A DNA stretch of 64,000 bases from Siphonodentalium dalli (GCA_032622095.1 CP136065.1:150417577-150481576), one strand, 5' to 3'; shown: positions 28,986 to 42,645, numbered from the stretch's first letter. A program made the numbers and translations. The notes: generated by a model not told the origin, from the sequence alone.

Positions 28986-31439
28986 TATAGACGATCTCGA
29001 ATGAGTTATTTTGGGATATAAGATTTTATGAAACGAGTTTCTTAAAATCTTGTATCCCAACATAACGAGTTGAAGATCTTGTAAATCACATGAACAAACT
29101 ATAGCTTTATGCCGTTTTAACAAATTAAAATCCTTAAAAAAAGCTGAAAAATACATACAATTACAGCAGTGGCTAAGACGCTTCACAACCGTATACGACA
29201 ATTGCGCGCTAAGCGACAGAAAATATAGTTCCCCAATTTGCCTCTTTGTCTTTGTCGTCTATTTTCGTTAGTGCAACAAAGTTGGACAATAATTTAACTT
29301 TAATGAACAAAGCAATTGATTGATACTTTATTCTCATGATTACAAATGAATATTGAGAAATACAGAGTGATATTTACAAAAGGATATGAAGATATATACA
29401 CATACTATATACATGTCTCCGGTGCAATGGGGAAATCGAGATTACACTAAACAATTTTGTTTGTTTGTTTGTTTGTTTGTTTTTTTTTGTACGAAGACTT
29501 TACAGTACGTTTTTCTACGCGAATTCCGAAATGGATCAAAAGCGCGGCTTTTCGAAATACTATTAATCCGCCTCAATCAATGTAAAGACACGCTCGGTCA
29601 TTTTGTTGGCGCGTGCCAATAGTGGCATCTAGCACGCGCCTATTCATCATGAAATAGTGATGAATAAGGAAATATGTAATGGTTTTTTAATGATATAATA
29701 GGGGGTTCATGTGATACATTAACCGCATATATCAGGGGGGGGGGGGGTCATCCACTTTTTCCATACAGTAGGTCGGGGTGGGTGGGTGGTTTAGCTGCGA
29801 AAAAGTCACTTTTTTCCTGAGTGGTCGCAATTTTTTCCTCTTACAACATTTCTGCAATATAATTGCCTCAAAGTGTTCAGCATCATTGTTAAGGTGTGTA
29901 TGACACTTAGGGCAGTGCTTAGGGTGTAGTTAGTGTGGATATGGGCATGATGCTTCTCAGAAATCCAGATTACGAACCAACTCTCAGGAATTCATCTTTT
30001 ACATCCGATCACATTGCCATGTACCAATGCTACTGGTTCCAGATGAAAATGAACAGTTATATAGCACATGAATAAACTTTAATGTAAATAAAATGAAAAA
30101 AGCTATGCATTTATAGCATTAATATTTACTCATTATACCTGATCAGACAGACATAATTAGAGTCAAAAACATGGAAACCTCATCATGCCAGAAATTATTG
30201 AATCCTATTTAAAGCAACATCCAGTGTTAATTTATGTTTGTTTCATTTAGTTGTATTTATTGTTTGTTTATGAACACACAATTAAATTTCACATCAAAGC
30301 CATATGGATGCTGATAAATCTGTTAAAAGCCATGGTGTGAGATGGTATAAGATCTGGTATAAGATCTTGTGGCTCCAGTATTATTTAGCATAAATGTTTT
30401 GCCAAAATTGATATTTTATTATTTTGATAAAGTTTTCAGGTGATTACTGAAAATCAGTGGAAATTTGGCAAAATGTTCATATAAGGCCAAAGAAAAAAGA
30501 TACTACGCACATCGACCGTCCCTAAAAAATAACCGCTGACCCTAATCTTTTTATTGATATTTGGAGAAAAAGCCGAAAAATAAAAATAAAAAACCACCAA
30601 TGCACATACATAATGATGTTCATTAGTTGCAAAACACGTGGTTTCTAACATATACCTGTGTAAAGTGACCATAAAGTGACAGCTGGATCTCAACAGTTAA
30701 AAATCCAGGTGTGGATTCATGGATTGATGGGCATGATTTTGCGATTTTAGTTTCCTGAGAGTGGATATCAGGCCTGTTTTAAGCCTTGGTTGGAACTATC
30801 AACAGACATGGTGGGTGTGTATAGGTATAAATATAGAGGTTATCACCACACATGGAAGGGGTATAGCTACATGTACTAGCTGCATGCTACTAGTAGGTTG
30901 GATGTACATGTACTGGCTACCTCCAGAAAATAGGACGTAGTCATCACAATACAAGTACCGGTGTAATGGTGGTATTATCATGTATTATGCGTAAAATTCT
31001 CATAAAACATTAGTGATATCAATTTCATACCAAGTCACATAGCCAAAATTATGAAAATGCGGTATGTGAATAACAAATCACACACTTAAGTATAAACCAA
31101 GTTTGATATTTATTCAATCTTAATGTATATTTCCACTGTGTTGTTCAAGCGATACTTTCCCCACAACATGAGTTGGTATTTGATGTCACTTCGGTCGAGG
31201 TTGTTCAATATTTGTGCAACTGGATAAAAAATGAAAAAAGTAAAAAAAAAAATCCATACCTACCTACCCTAATTTTTTCACACCGTTAGCGGAAACATAC
31301 TATCTTTTTTTGTTGGCCTAACTTGTTTACAAGTCAATACTGACATGTCTACACAAAACAAACTGGACAACACTGGGTGCAGCTTTATACGATTCTTATC
31401 TGTTCTCAGACTGAAATTTATGTTTCATTCATTTTTTCA
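28986..31439. other. Intergenic, simple repeats only
   Basis: No gene supported. Contains an inverted pair around TGGGATATAAGATTTTATGA / TCTTGTATCCCA at 29010-29060, (GTTT)n at about 29458-29485 and a 13-G run at 29735-29747. Confidence 0.45.
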
Positions 31440-32020
31440 TGCGGTTCTATATGGGCGGCCATTCGGTCGGAAATTACATGAAATAAAAGTTAATGGTGGT
31501 TTATGAAAACAATAGTCTCTATTTTCAAACCAATATACTCCATTTTCATGGATTCAATAAGAGACAGTTCCGTTTTAATAGATATAGATTCATAATCAAT
31601 GTTGACCGATGCAAAATTAATGTTCTATTTTAATTTAATAGTATTCATTGTTCAACTAATATCTAACAACACACAATTAGTAAGATTCGCGCATATTCAA
31701 TAAACGTACATTCCGTTTCAATAGCCATATTTTCTTAATCAATAAAGATATTTCAAACCAATAGACAATTTCCCACGATCAATGATTATCGTTATAAAAC
31801 TAATAGACCTTATTGTCATTCTTATATTTAAAAGATATAAATTATCACCAATCACAATTAACGTTCGTATTCGAATCAATATCTAATAGCGGAATCAACT
31901 ATTTCCGGTGAAACCAATGACTAAAAATGCAGAATTAATGGACGAGTCTACAGAATTAATAGCTTCCGTTTACAAACCAATAACGCTAGGGCGCCACCAA
32001 TCTTAAATTAACGCTAGGGG
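31440..32020 (+). repeat. Long inverted repeat, left arm
   Basis: Complementary over roughly 540 bp to 37890-38430, with scattered differences. Landmarks are GGCCATTCGGTCGGAAATTA at the outer end and CGCTAGGG at the inner end. It may be the long terminal inverted repeat of a DNA transposon or composite; no transposase was found between the arms. Confidence 0.8.
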
Positions 32021-33224
32021 CGCCACCAATCTTGCTGGAGTCACCTAACTGCAAAATCCGTGACGTCAACATGGGATATCCCCGCTGCCAAAAAAAAATG
32101 CATGTTCTCAAACATTTTCGCGTCAGAAAGTGACCCTGAACATGAAAACTGCGATGATATACGGACTGTGGACTATATCCTGTACCTGTAGCAGATACCG
32201 AAGATGCATTTGAGAGCTTGTTTTTAATATTGACCCAGAATGCCGACGAAGATCTGAATTAAGCAACCGAATTTGAGGACTGTATGATGTTGATGTATCA
32301 CTGTCAGTATATATAACTCATTCACTGTCAGTATTACTGTGATTATCACTGTTCCCAGAGTTGCAGGGATTGTCTGTCAAAATCCGGTGGAGAACTTAGG
32401 ATGTGTGTGACAAGTACTAACAACAGCAGTGTGAATATGATTATGTCAACAATAACAACAACATCTCGAACACCGTAAGATAATCGTTCGATCTACTGCG
32501 TAGTGCGCACTAGCACTGTACATTGCGACGACTTCTTCTGAAAACAACCATTGAGTGGAACCGCTTCGAACAGTCAGATGTTGATTCAGGCGATCGGTAA
32601 TACTGAATGTCTGAAGGATTTATTAAATATGGATTCTATTTTCTAGACGTTTCATACGAGCGTCGTGGAATAGGATTCTGAACATTGCTGGAGTATTGAT
32701 CAAGTAAACATGATAGTGCGAAGAGCACTTCAGAACTCAATCATAAGCCAACTAGAACAGAGGTCATGTCAACTTACAAGTTGCATTATACATGCATATA
32801 TTGTGACCACATAAATGATATATACAACTGCAGTGACTTCTTCATTATTTCAGTATTCGATACCATAACCATGGTCGTTCCATCCATACCATAATTTTTG
32901 GTTTTACATACCGGTACGGTACCGGATTGTTTGGTTACTTTTTTAATTTCGTACTTTGTAGAAAATCATTTATTTGTTTCCATATGGTGTGACATACATG
33001 TACTAATGAGTAACATGGTACGAAATGACCAATTGATTTCCTACATGGTACGAAACGACCAAATAATAAGGTACGAAACTACCAAAAATATGGTACGAAA
33101 CCAGACGAAACTAACAAAAATATGGTAAGAAATGACTTGAGACGATACAAAACGTCCTGTACCCATTTATATCTCCTCGGCAAGGGGAACAACCAGACAG
33201 TGACCCTGTAGACTAGCAACGCCA
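32021..33224. other. Intergenic, no gene seen
   Basis: Contains a small repeat based on ATGGTACGAAATGACCAA around 33014-33135, with related single units near 35450 and 36190. No gene supported. Confidence 0.4.
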
Positions 33225-33252
33225 ACATCGTTGGTTTGATATTAGGCCCTAT

Positions 33253-34806
33253 CAGGCTTGGGGCAATTACTTGTGAATGTAATTAATTACAATTACTTCA
33301 ACATTTTTCAATTACAATTACAATTCCCATTACATATATTTCACAATGTAATTAATTACAATTACAATTACTTTGAAATGTAATTCAATTACAATTACAT
33401 TTCAGCACATCATTGAAGTAGGAACACTTTTTATTTATATAAACTCTATTTGATAACAAAACATAAATTTAATACAAGCAAGATGAAATACACAGTGAAG
33501 CACACTTGGTACAGAGCAGCCAATGTACTTAGTCCAGTATAGGTGTTCATAGAACTGAGCGAATCATGATTTATAGCTGGCAATTCCAGCGTGTTGCATT
33601 GGCAGCTTGTAGTCGGGGTTGATCTTCTAGAAATTGGAATGATATCAGAGATTTATTAACTTTGCTAACTATCTTCAATGCTTTGGAATTCTAGTAGGTT
33701 GTTGATCAATTGCTGATGGTGCTTGTGTGACTGTGGATTCATAGACATCATGATGCTTTCGCTATAAAATGAAAATAATAGAGTATTTTAGTAACACACA
33801 TGTATCCATCATTTAATTATTAAGGGAATAAGACTATCTCAGTAAGTCCGACACACAGCCAGGCCAATTGTAAAGGACAATGAGATAATCAACACTCTTG
33901 ATTGTTAATTAGAGTCATAAACTTAATTAGCCTTTGTGGCCACCAGCTTACTGGTAACACAATGCCTCCACTAGACAGTGCTAATTGGGGGATTATTGAG
34001 GCAGATATCTGTCCCCACTTTGTCTTTCAGTTGCAAATTAGAAGGGACACGAAACAATGCATATACCAATACCACCATATGACTGAAGTTATATGTCAAT
34101 GGAATTAAACAAATATAATACATAGAAATGGAAACTTACTTTCAGATGTGTCACAAAATTGGAGGTAACTTTTTTGGAACTGGATATTGTAGTTGGGCAA
34201 AGTTTGCACTTCGCTTTCATAGGACACGATGTGTCTTTCTGCAAATTAAAATGCTGCCAGATTTTTTGTAGACATGTTGATAGCATTAACAATGGTTGGT
34301 ATGAATTTCTACCATAGCATATATACCATAACATATGGAGATAATGAAACATGATCATAAGAGTGATATATTATAGTGATCTAATGTCAATTATTTTAAT
34401 TTGATTTCTCTTTGTATTTATCAAAACAAGCCTTCTACCTCAAAGGTTAACCAATGCTTAAGCAAACAAACAGGAGGTATCAACAGAATTCACCATTGAG
34501 ACACAGTGGATACAAATTCAGTGTTGTGACAACATAGTCACCAGTCTTACACTTTGAAATTTGGAGAAAAAAAACATTTGAAGAAACCATTGGATGAATC
34601 ATGAAAGAGAACTTTGAGAAGAAACAAGTACCTGTGATTTTGAAGTAATTGAAATTAGACCCTAATTACAATTACATCCTAACCAATTACAATTGCAATT
34701 ACATGTAATTGAGAATAAACTCAATTACCAATTACATGCAATTACTTGAAAAAATGTAATTAATTACAATCAATTACAATTACAAATTACAATTACCCCA
34801 TCCCTG
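33253..34806. mobile_element. hAT transposon, non-autonomous, 1.55 kb
   Basis: An 8-bp duplication GGCCCTAT flanks the element (33245-33252 and 34807-34814). Ends are CAGGCTTGGGGCAATTAC and GTAATT-ACCCCATCCCTG, both rich in subterminal TAATTACAATTAC motifs, typical of hAT elements. Minus-strand codons at about 34142-34260 encode a BED zinc finger (KAKCKLCPTTISSSKK, then NFVTHLK) followed by an AAAGTAAGT donor-like site, the first-exon remnant of a hAT transposase. The catalytic domain is missing. It is nested in an older foldback: TTGGTTTGATATTAGGCC at 33232 is answered by GGCCTATAATATCAAACCAA near 34900. Confidence 0.85.
34142..34260 (-). pseudogene. BED zinc-finger exon of a hAT transposase
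   Basis: Reads IWQHFNLQKD, then KAKCKLCPTTISSS, then SNFVTHLK: a C-x2-C pair followed by a late His, as in BED fingers that bind DNA. A splice-donor-like GTAAGT follows the final Lys. The RNase H-like DDE domain expected downstream is absent within the element. Confidence 0.7.
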
Positions 34807-34849
34807 GGCCCTATATCACCCTGATGTAACCTCATATCACAACCAGCCT

Positions 34850-35552
34850 GACGTCGAAGGCTGATATGAGGCTACTGAGGGCTGAAATCAGGCCTATAAT
34901 ATCAAACCAACCAAGTAATACCCTACATGTATCTATTAATTACGATAGTTCGCCTCTTAGTAACAGTGTAATATTGACAACTCTTTCTAATGAGTGACAT
35001 CACAAAAAATTGGTATCTATGCCTATTCTAACAGTGAAATAGAATTGCACCATGTCAAAGCCATACCGTGTATTACTCAGATCGTGATGTCATAAAATCA
35101 TACATGTATTACTCTTAATTAGTGATGTCGTAAAATGATATTACTCGATTTAGGGCAAATTTAAGTGATATTCACCTAAGTACAAATGGAGTTTTATAAC
35201 AAGCCATACCGTGCAAAAATGTCATATCTAATTAATAATTTTCGAACAAATTTTGGACCGATATACATGCACCCTGTAGCCATCTGTATGAACATTCCTT
35301 CCAAGGGGGTGCTGTCGGAACATACATGTATCAAGGTGGACCCCCTCCCCAATGGGAGACTCGTATCCATGCTCATTGGAAATAAATGATAATGTGCAAT
35401 GGATGAATAGGTTGCTGGCATTTCATACCATGGAAGTTTGACATAGAGATGTTTCGCACCAGGGTTCTGGACATTTCATACCAGTTCCTGTATCATTTCG
35501 ACAATTCGTACCTTTGAGTATATCGGTATTATTTTAAAACAAATGACATTAA
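34850..35552. other. Foldback right arm, then no gene
   Basis: The first 80 bp (CCTGACGTCGAAGGCTGATA to AACCAACCAAGTAA) is the right arm of the foldback that the hAT element split. The remainder holds short direct repeats (TCATAAAATCATACATGTATTACTC-like), no gene. Confidence 0.5.
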
Positions 35553-35979
35553 AGGTACTCAGTCAGATTCGATGGTTCCCATATCATCACATTTCAACAA
35601 CAACAACAACACCATTTTTTGAAATGCCACTTCGTTTACCAGAATTGATTAATGCCCCAAAAATAATGCTAACCAGTCAAATATAGTATACAATTGCCCA
35701 AAACCTGTTATTTATCAATATTTTGTTCAATGAAATTTTGCGGGTTTGTCAAATATCTGACACAACAAAAGCCACTTGCTTTTTGAGTTATCCATCTTCA
35801 TCCGTCCACTTTCGACTTTTTATTGGGCCACCTAAAATTATCGATGGTGAAAAATAATAGATTTCAAAAATCGATATCTGATCACTCTCAGCTTTGATGG
35901 GTGGGTTCCTCAACTCAAATCAAATATGTTTTACCCCGAAGCCAAGGAATAGTAATATTCAAGTTCGGATTATGCATCT
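35553..35979. mobile_element. TTAA-flanked MITE, family 1, copy 2
   Basis: Left end AGGTACTCAGTC after TTAA, right end degraded (GGATTATGCATCT then GTAA). Internal match to copies 1 and 3. Confidence 0.75.
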
Positions 35980-36552
35980 GTAACTTTGTCGCGACAATTT
36001 CAGTTTGTTCATTTTGTTTCGAAAAAAAAGAAAGAAATATGTTAACATGTAAATGTCGGGTTGTCATCATCACGAACGTTAAATCATGATCATGTTCGCT
36101 TTCATTAAGTTAACACGATTAAAATAATTTTTCACATACATGTACGAATGACCATTCATCATTTTTGGGAATCAACGAAACATACCAATATATGGTGTGA
36201 AATGACCAAAAAAATGGTACGAAACAATTAAATGTGTCATTCAAATCAAGGGTACAAACTGGCCATATATAGTAGGAAAAGTCGTTTGAGCCATCCAACA
36301 GACCTGGGTGAATCGCCGGGCGATCGGTCTTCCACAGTAAGGATGCATCTGGGAAGAGGGGAGTCAATCTAATTAACTGTTATACTTAAAAACAATAACA
36401 ATTTATTCTGATTTCTTTTGAAACACACATAATAATTATTTACTGAGAATATTCAATATAAACATGTACAAATTCTCAAACAAAGGGAATTTCAATGTTC
36501 AAGAAATTTAGAGTCCCCTCTTACTATGGGAGGCCCTTTTCACATTCATTAT

Positions 36553-36729
36553 TTATTTGCGCTCAAGCACAAATATTAAGCGCAAATATTTTCGCTTAAG
36601 CATAAATCATTTGGGCTTAAGCGAATGTCATTTGCGCTTAAGCACAAATATGTGTCTATCAATTTGTTTGCGCTTAAGCGAAAATGATTTGCGCTTAAGT
36701 GTAAATGATTTGCGCTTAAGCGCAAATAC
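36553..36729. repeat. Palindromic minisatellite (GCGCTTAAGCGC)
   Basis: About ten irregular copies of ATTTGCGCTTAAGCG-like units, each centred on the self-complementary CTTAAG. Confidence 0.8.
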
Positions 36730-37244
36730 ATAACACTCCTTTACTGCCCTCTGATTGTGAATGATGGAGTCCATCTCATAGTATATTATTATGGGCCCAT
36801 AGTAGTAGCCCATACAGACTCGAAAGTTGAAAAGTCAAAAGCATCTCTGTCTCTGGTGTCCCAAAAATTGGTGCCTCATTCCCAGAGCTCTAGTATATTT
36901 ATTAAAGGGACATCTCCTGCACAAATATATACCATTTCCATGGTCATAGAAGGGGAATTAGGGGTTACTGGTGGCTTGCTTCCCTCGTGGTGTACATGTA
37001 CTTATTGAATAGAAATAGGGGAAAAACATATTTTCATATTATCAGCATCCCAGTCCCTAAGAATTTGTGTCTCCATCCCAGAGATCTATTACATTTTATA
37101 AAAGAGACATATCCTGTACAGATCTATACCATTTCCATGGTCATAAAAGGTACCGGTATCTAGGGATCACTGGGGATTGCTTCCCTCATATGATGGGCCT
37201 ATATAGACTTGAGTGCAAGCCTGCAAATAGCGTGTCTGTCATTT

Positions 37245-37337
37245 GCAGAATGAGGTCCCCAGAGGGTGAATTTAGTGACGCTACACCGCATAATGGGCTA
37301 GCATCACTAAATTTACCCTCTGGGGACCTCATTCTGC
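37245..37337. repeat. Hairpin repeat with 40-nt arms
   Basis: GCAGAATGAGGTCCCCAGAG onward is answered by CTCTGGGGACCTCATTCTGC, with near-complete complementarity up to a short centre. A second, partly degraded copy is at 37539-37615, and related text is at 36830-37200 as a roughly 240-bp direct duplication. Confidence 0.8.
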
Positions 37338-37889
37338 TTAGGGCCCTCAACTGCTATGGCAGTCCTAGGATCAGATTGAAGTTCCCCAGTTGAAGTTGAT
37401 GTTCACCCATTTGGAGCCTCGATTATGGATTTTATCTTCTGCAAATTAGGGGATATAGAAACTTCCCAGATGGGAAAACGTAACTAAAAACAATGTTAAT
37501 TTGTTACCATAGTTACTTCCCAGAAGATGAGGCCTAAGCAGAATGAGGTCCCCAGAGGGTGAATTTAGTTATGCTAGCCCGCTATGCAGGGTAGCATCAC
37601 TAAATTCACTCTCCATATCTAATACCAATACGTATGTAAATATGTACATATGTCCGCATATGTGCAAAGTTTCATGCTTTAGTCAGACAAATTAATAATC
37701 GTCTTGAAATTTTTATTTAATCTACTCCACTGTGTTATAGTGGACCATAGTGAATATTTATCGTCGTTTTATTTGCACCAAGTGAACTACTGCAAATCGT
37801 CACACCGACATGACATTGGGAATTCCCATGTTTATTTATATATTTCTGACGTCACATGAATACAGTTTCTTCAAACATCGCCATCAGAG

Positions 37890-38430
37890 ACCCCTAGCGT
37901 TCTTTCACGTTTTAATCATTGATTTCGAATTCCTAATCATTGGTTTGATCGGAAATAGTAGATTGCGCAATTAGATATTGAATTGAAAGAACGTCATTAA
38001 TTTTTCATTGGCGATAATTTATATCTTTTAAATATAAGAATGACAATAAGGTCTATTAGTTTTATAACGATAATCATTGATCGTGGGAAATTGTCTATTG
38101 GTTTGAAATATCTTTATTGATTAAGAAAATATGGCTATTGAAACGGAATGTACGTTTATTGAATATGCGCGAATCTTACTAATTGTGTGTTGTTAGATAT
38201 TAGTTGAACAATGAATACTATTAAATTAAAACAGAACATTAATTTTGCATCGTCAACATTGATTATGAATCTATATCTATTAAAACGGAACTGTCTCTTA
38301 TTGAATCCAAGAACGATTATTGGTTTGGAAATGGAGTATATTGGTTTGAAAATAGAGACTATTGTTTTCACAAACCACTATTAACTTTTATTTCATGTAA
38401 TTTCCGACCGAATGGCTGCCCATAGTTCTA
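37890..38430 (-). repeat. Long inverted repeat, right arm
   Basis: Complement of 31440-32020. The outer end reads TAATTTCCGACCGAATGGC. Confidence 0.8.
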
Positions 38431-39187
38431 CTCGATGTTGAAATGACTTAGAAGAACCAGAAACAGAAATAGGGTAACTGTAATACAGACCATCAAGCTT
38501 AAATGGTGTGAGACTACAGATTTGGAGGTAAAAAGGGGGTGGGTACCCGGCATGGAATTGGAAAACATATTTTTTCCTTCAAATAAGGGGGTGGTGGGTA
38601 CACAAGAGCCGGAAAAAAGTTTTTCCAGCCTACTGTCATGTCACTTTTTCCCGACCCCTTGCATATATTGCATAAGTTTAACAGAAGGCAACTGTGGCGT
38701 TCCAAAGATATTCAACCAATCTTTTTCTTCTTTATGTGTATTAGATTTTACCCGCTTGTCTGTACATTTAGATCATGTATGCCCGAGTGTTTGGTTTCAA
38801 CAAATTGTGTATTTGATGAACACTGATATGGTATTAGTATTGGCTTTGCATGCTTTCCCAGAATAATTAAGAAGGGCTCTGTCGAAAGTATTCTTACCGC
38901 AAATCCGGCGCCCATATGAATGGCCCCATCAACCGACCAATGCTGCCACCATCTGTAATATAGTAATGTGCTATGATTCTGGTGGGTCCTGTTGTTTTGC
39001 TATGATGTTTGTAGGGAAAAGCGATTCTGTTAAGACAACGTATCGTTATTTTGTCCTAAAGTTGTCATTTTTGCGATGTTTGGATCTGAACAATTTGAGA
39101 AAAAGCCACTATAGTATATATGTGTGTGTGTGGAAAACAATCAAAAACATGCGTTGTGAACAATTTTAATAATGGCTGTGTTATTAA
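38431..39187. other. Intergenic, no gene seen
   Basis: No coding block or RNA gene recognised. It includes TATGATTCTGGTGGGTCC-like text that recurs loosely near 40300 and 56580. Confidence 0.4.
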
Positions 39188-40045
39188 TTATTATTACCAC
39201 ACGATTAGATTCCATAATATTGAGGCGAAGTTGACCGGAAGCGGGCTGTGGGCGTTACTGAAGATTTTTCATTAACTCCCGCCACCCTCTTACGGTTAAG
39301 TCACTGATCACGTGATTGCACGAGGGCAGGATGGTAATAATAGTAATAACATGAATTTGTCGGGCGTAATGGTTTATTAACGGCCCGCCAGAAATGATTA
39401 ACAGCCCTCGGGCATGTTAACGGCACTCGACCTATATATAATCCGGGGCTCTAATAGGGGCTCGGGCTGTTAATCTTCTTGTCGGGCTGTTAATAAACCA
39501 TAGCGCCCTAAAAATCATGTTATTGCTATATTAATTACTATTAATTAATTCATTAACAAATTTCTCATTCCCTTAATTGGTGGTTGTAAACCGGTCATAA
39601 TTGAGATGGCTATCCATTATTATTACCACACGATTAGATTCCATAAATTTGAGGCGAAGTTGACCGGAAGCGGGCTGCGGGCGTTATTGAAGCTTTTTCA
39701 TTAACTCCCGCCACCCGCTTACGGTTAAGTCACTGATCACGTGATTACACGAGGGCAGGATGGTAATAATAGTAATAACATGAATTTGTCGGGCGTAATG
39801 GTTTATTAATGGCCCGCCAGAAATGATTAACATCCCTCGGGCATATTAACGGCACGCGACCTATATATAGTCTCGGGGCTCTAATAGGGGCTCGGGCTGT
39901 TAATCTTCTTGTCGGGCTGTTAATAAACCATAGCGCCCTAAAAATCATGTTATTGCTATATTAATTACTATTAATTAATTCATTAACTAATTTCTCATTC
40001 CCTTAATTGGTGGTTGTAAACCGGTCATAATTGAGATGGCTATCC
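39188..40045 (+). repeat. Tandem duplication, period 429 bp
   Basis: Two copies (39188-39616, 39617-40045), about 95 percent identical by eye, each starting ATTATTACCACACGATTAGA. Each has an internal inverted pair GGCGTAATGGTTTATTAA / TTAATAAACCATAGCGCC. Confidence 0.9.
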
Positions 40046-40568
40046 ATGTCCATTTGTAGACACAAGCGCCACCATTATTAAAACAATATCTGTTCTGGAA
40101 TGTTTCACAGTCATAGACACTGGCTTTTGCTCAAATTGAACGGATTAGCCTATAGATCATGCCATGAATCTCTACTCTGGCTATAACGTTCTACGGTGTT
40201 CATGGCATGATCTAGGATTAGCCAAACTCCGCACAAATGGGCAACTTTACGAAAAATAACGGTACTTTTTCTTGACAACATCGCTTTTCCCTACCAGCAT
40301 CATCGCATGCAATACAGCAGGACCAACCAGCATCATAGCAAATTAGCAGGACCAACTTGTGTTGAATTGACCTACATCGATCAGCGACCACTCGAATCAA
40401 TTGTGTTCCCAAATACCGGAACGAGTAGCTGTGTCAATTTCGGGTGTACTTGTATAACTGTTTGGAGAATTTATTTAGTAAAAAAAGTGTTAAATTCTCG
40501 TTTGTATATGGCAACATAGAACTATCCATGCAGGGGCGTGTTTTTAAAACTGGTAAACAATAAATTAA

Positions 40569-41004
40569 AGGTACTCAATCCGAATAAACGCTCGCAAATT
40601 ATTATTTCCTTGGCTTCGGGGGTAAAAAATATTTGATTCGAGTCGAGGAACCCACCCACCAAAGCTAGGAGTGATCAGATATCGATGTTTGAAATCTATT
40701 ATTTTAATTTAAGTGGCCCAGTAAACTGTCGACGACAAGAACTTATCTGACCAGATAGCGGATGAAGATCGATAACTCTAAAATCCAGTGGCTTTTTTGT
40801 GTCTGATATTTGACAACTGGCAAAATTTCGTTGAACAAAACGTTGATAAATAACAGGTTTTGGGCAATTGTATACTATAGTTGAATGTGGTTAGCATTAT
40901 TTTTGGGCAATTAATCGATTCTGATAACTGAAGCGGCATTTCAAAAAAATTTGTTGTTGTTGGAATCTGATGATATGGGGACCGTCGAATCGGATTGAGT
41001 ACCT
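40569..41004. mobile_element. TTAA-flanked MITE, family 1, copy 3
   Basis: 436 bp, ends AGGTACTCAATCCGA and TCGGATTGAGTACCT, TTAA on both sides (40565-40568, 41005-41008). It is in the same orientation as copy 1 and very similar to it. Confidence 0.9.
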
Positions 41005-41033
41005 TTAAAAAATATATATTTAGTAGTTGTATA

Positions 41034-41246
41034 CAGTAATGCCCAAAGTAATTGACCACTTCACCACAGCAGAATTATGGGTAATTTTTCAGGATTTAGT
41101 CGGAAATATGGCTTGTTGCCATTCATCGGAAAGCTCTCGGCGAGAGCTTTCCGATGAATGGCAACAAGCCATATTTCCGACTAAATCCTGAAAAATTACC
41201 CATAATTCTGCTGTGGTTAAGTGGTCAATTACTTTGGGCATTACTG
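41034..41246. mobile_element. Mariner-type palindromic MITE, 213 bp
   Basis: The whole element is a near-perfect palindrome with about 104-nt arms meeting at CTCTCGGCGAGAG. The outer ends are CAGTAATGCCCAAAGTAATT and its complement, each flanked by TA, the Tc1/mariner target duplication. Only about two mismatches between arms were seen. Confidence 0.85.
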
Positions 41247-42645
41247 TAGTTCTTTTTGTTAACAATGTTAGCGATGCCAGCAGACGGAGATCGGATCTCA
41301 AGCTAGACAGATCAGATCTTGTTAGTGCTGCCAGGCCTAACTTTTTAAACATATTTCCTGTGGTAGCGCATAACATTGTAAGGATCTGGTGCAGTATGCC
41401 ATATGCCAAATATACCCATATATTCCATTAATACTTACCATTGATAGTATTTTCAAACACGTATGTATTTCCACACGAACAACGATAACCCCCTCAATTA
41501 TATTCAGAATTATATAAATGTAATATTTTCTTCTGTGTTTCCCCCCATGCACCTTTGATATATGTATTTATATTATTCTTTCATCTATAAATGAGGACAT
41601 ATGTACTCATGAATGTCAAATTAGACAACGAGTTTATAATAAATGAACTGACTGTTTGTGCCTGTACAAAGCATATTTACGAGGTTCGTGCATTCTTTGA
41701 TATTTTGATTGTCGGTGCAGATAATTATACTGGTGTCCTATGCTGGTGATGCAGGATTGGGGGGGGGGTGACCAGTGCATAATGATGCTGTATATATGTG
41801 TGTACCATGGTATTTTTTCTCCCAGACTGCTGGTCCAATTTCAACCAAATGTGGTGTGCTGACTCGAGGTACCCTGGCGGAGGTTATAACGGCGTTAGTT
41901 TAAAAAAAATTTGTCAATATGTAGCAAAAAAAGGCGCGCGTTCGTATCGGAGAACAGCTAAAACGATGTGGCCACGTGATGCATGAATTTGGATATTGCG
42001 ACCTTTGCGATTTAACCGACACGATAGAGTTCCGCCCCTTGCCACGCTATATTTATGTCGAAACCTATCAGCTCATCTGTAAATTTGGTTTCAATATTAG
42101 AGACCTTTCGCAAAATCACGAATACGATTACGGTTATGGAAATATCCTGCCAGTATACGGCCAAAATTCGATATTTGCTCACGGGGTTCTTATGTGAGAC
42201 GAAATATACCCCATGCAGTTTAATTATGTGCAGATGTGTCAAGAATGCGCCACCGGTCCTGCTTGGGGGCACTCTAACATTATCCGTGTGGTGTATTACA
42301 CACGGATAAGAACATGGGATCTGAAAGAGACACACATTTCTTTTTTCATCAAAGGTGTAACTTAATATAGTGGGGCATATGCCGTCTCACCAATTTGCCA
42401 TGGTAGGTAAATTGTGATGGTGTCAACCGTACTAGGACAATATATCCTATCCGTAATCGTAATAGTGATTTTTGCGAAAGGTCTCTAATAGCAGCCTACG
42501 CGTTTTGACGCATGGTATTTGATTGAAAAGCTGTTTGATTGCGAACATTAACTTAATTGGCCATGTTAGTACCAGGGCACTTTACCACGATAGTACCAGG
42601 GTACTTTGTCATGGTAGTACCCGTGTACGCTTTTAGAAGCATTAA
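41247..42645. other. Intergenic with repeat pieces
   Basis: A block at 41935-42100 (CGTTCGTATCGGAGAACAG and GGATATTGCGACCTTTGCGA) recurs within 42950-43580. GCCTACGCGTTTTGACGCAT at about 42494 recurs at 43870. GTACCAGGG/ACTTTACCA minisatellite units lie at 42571-42622. No gene supported. Confidence 0.5.
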
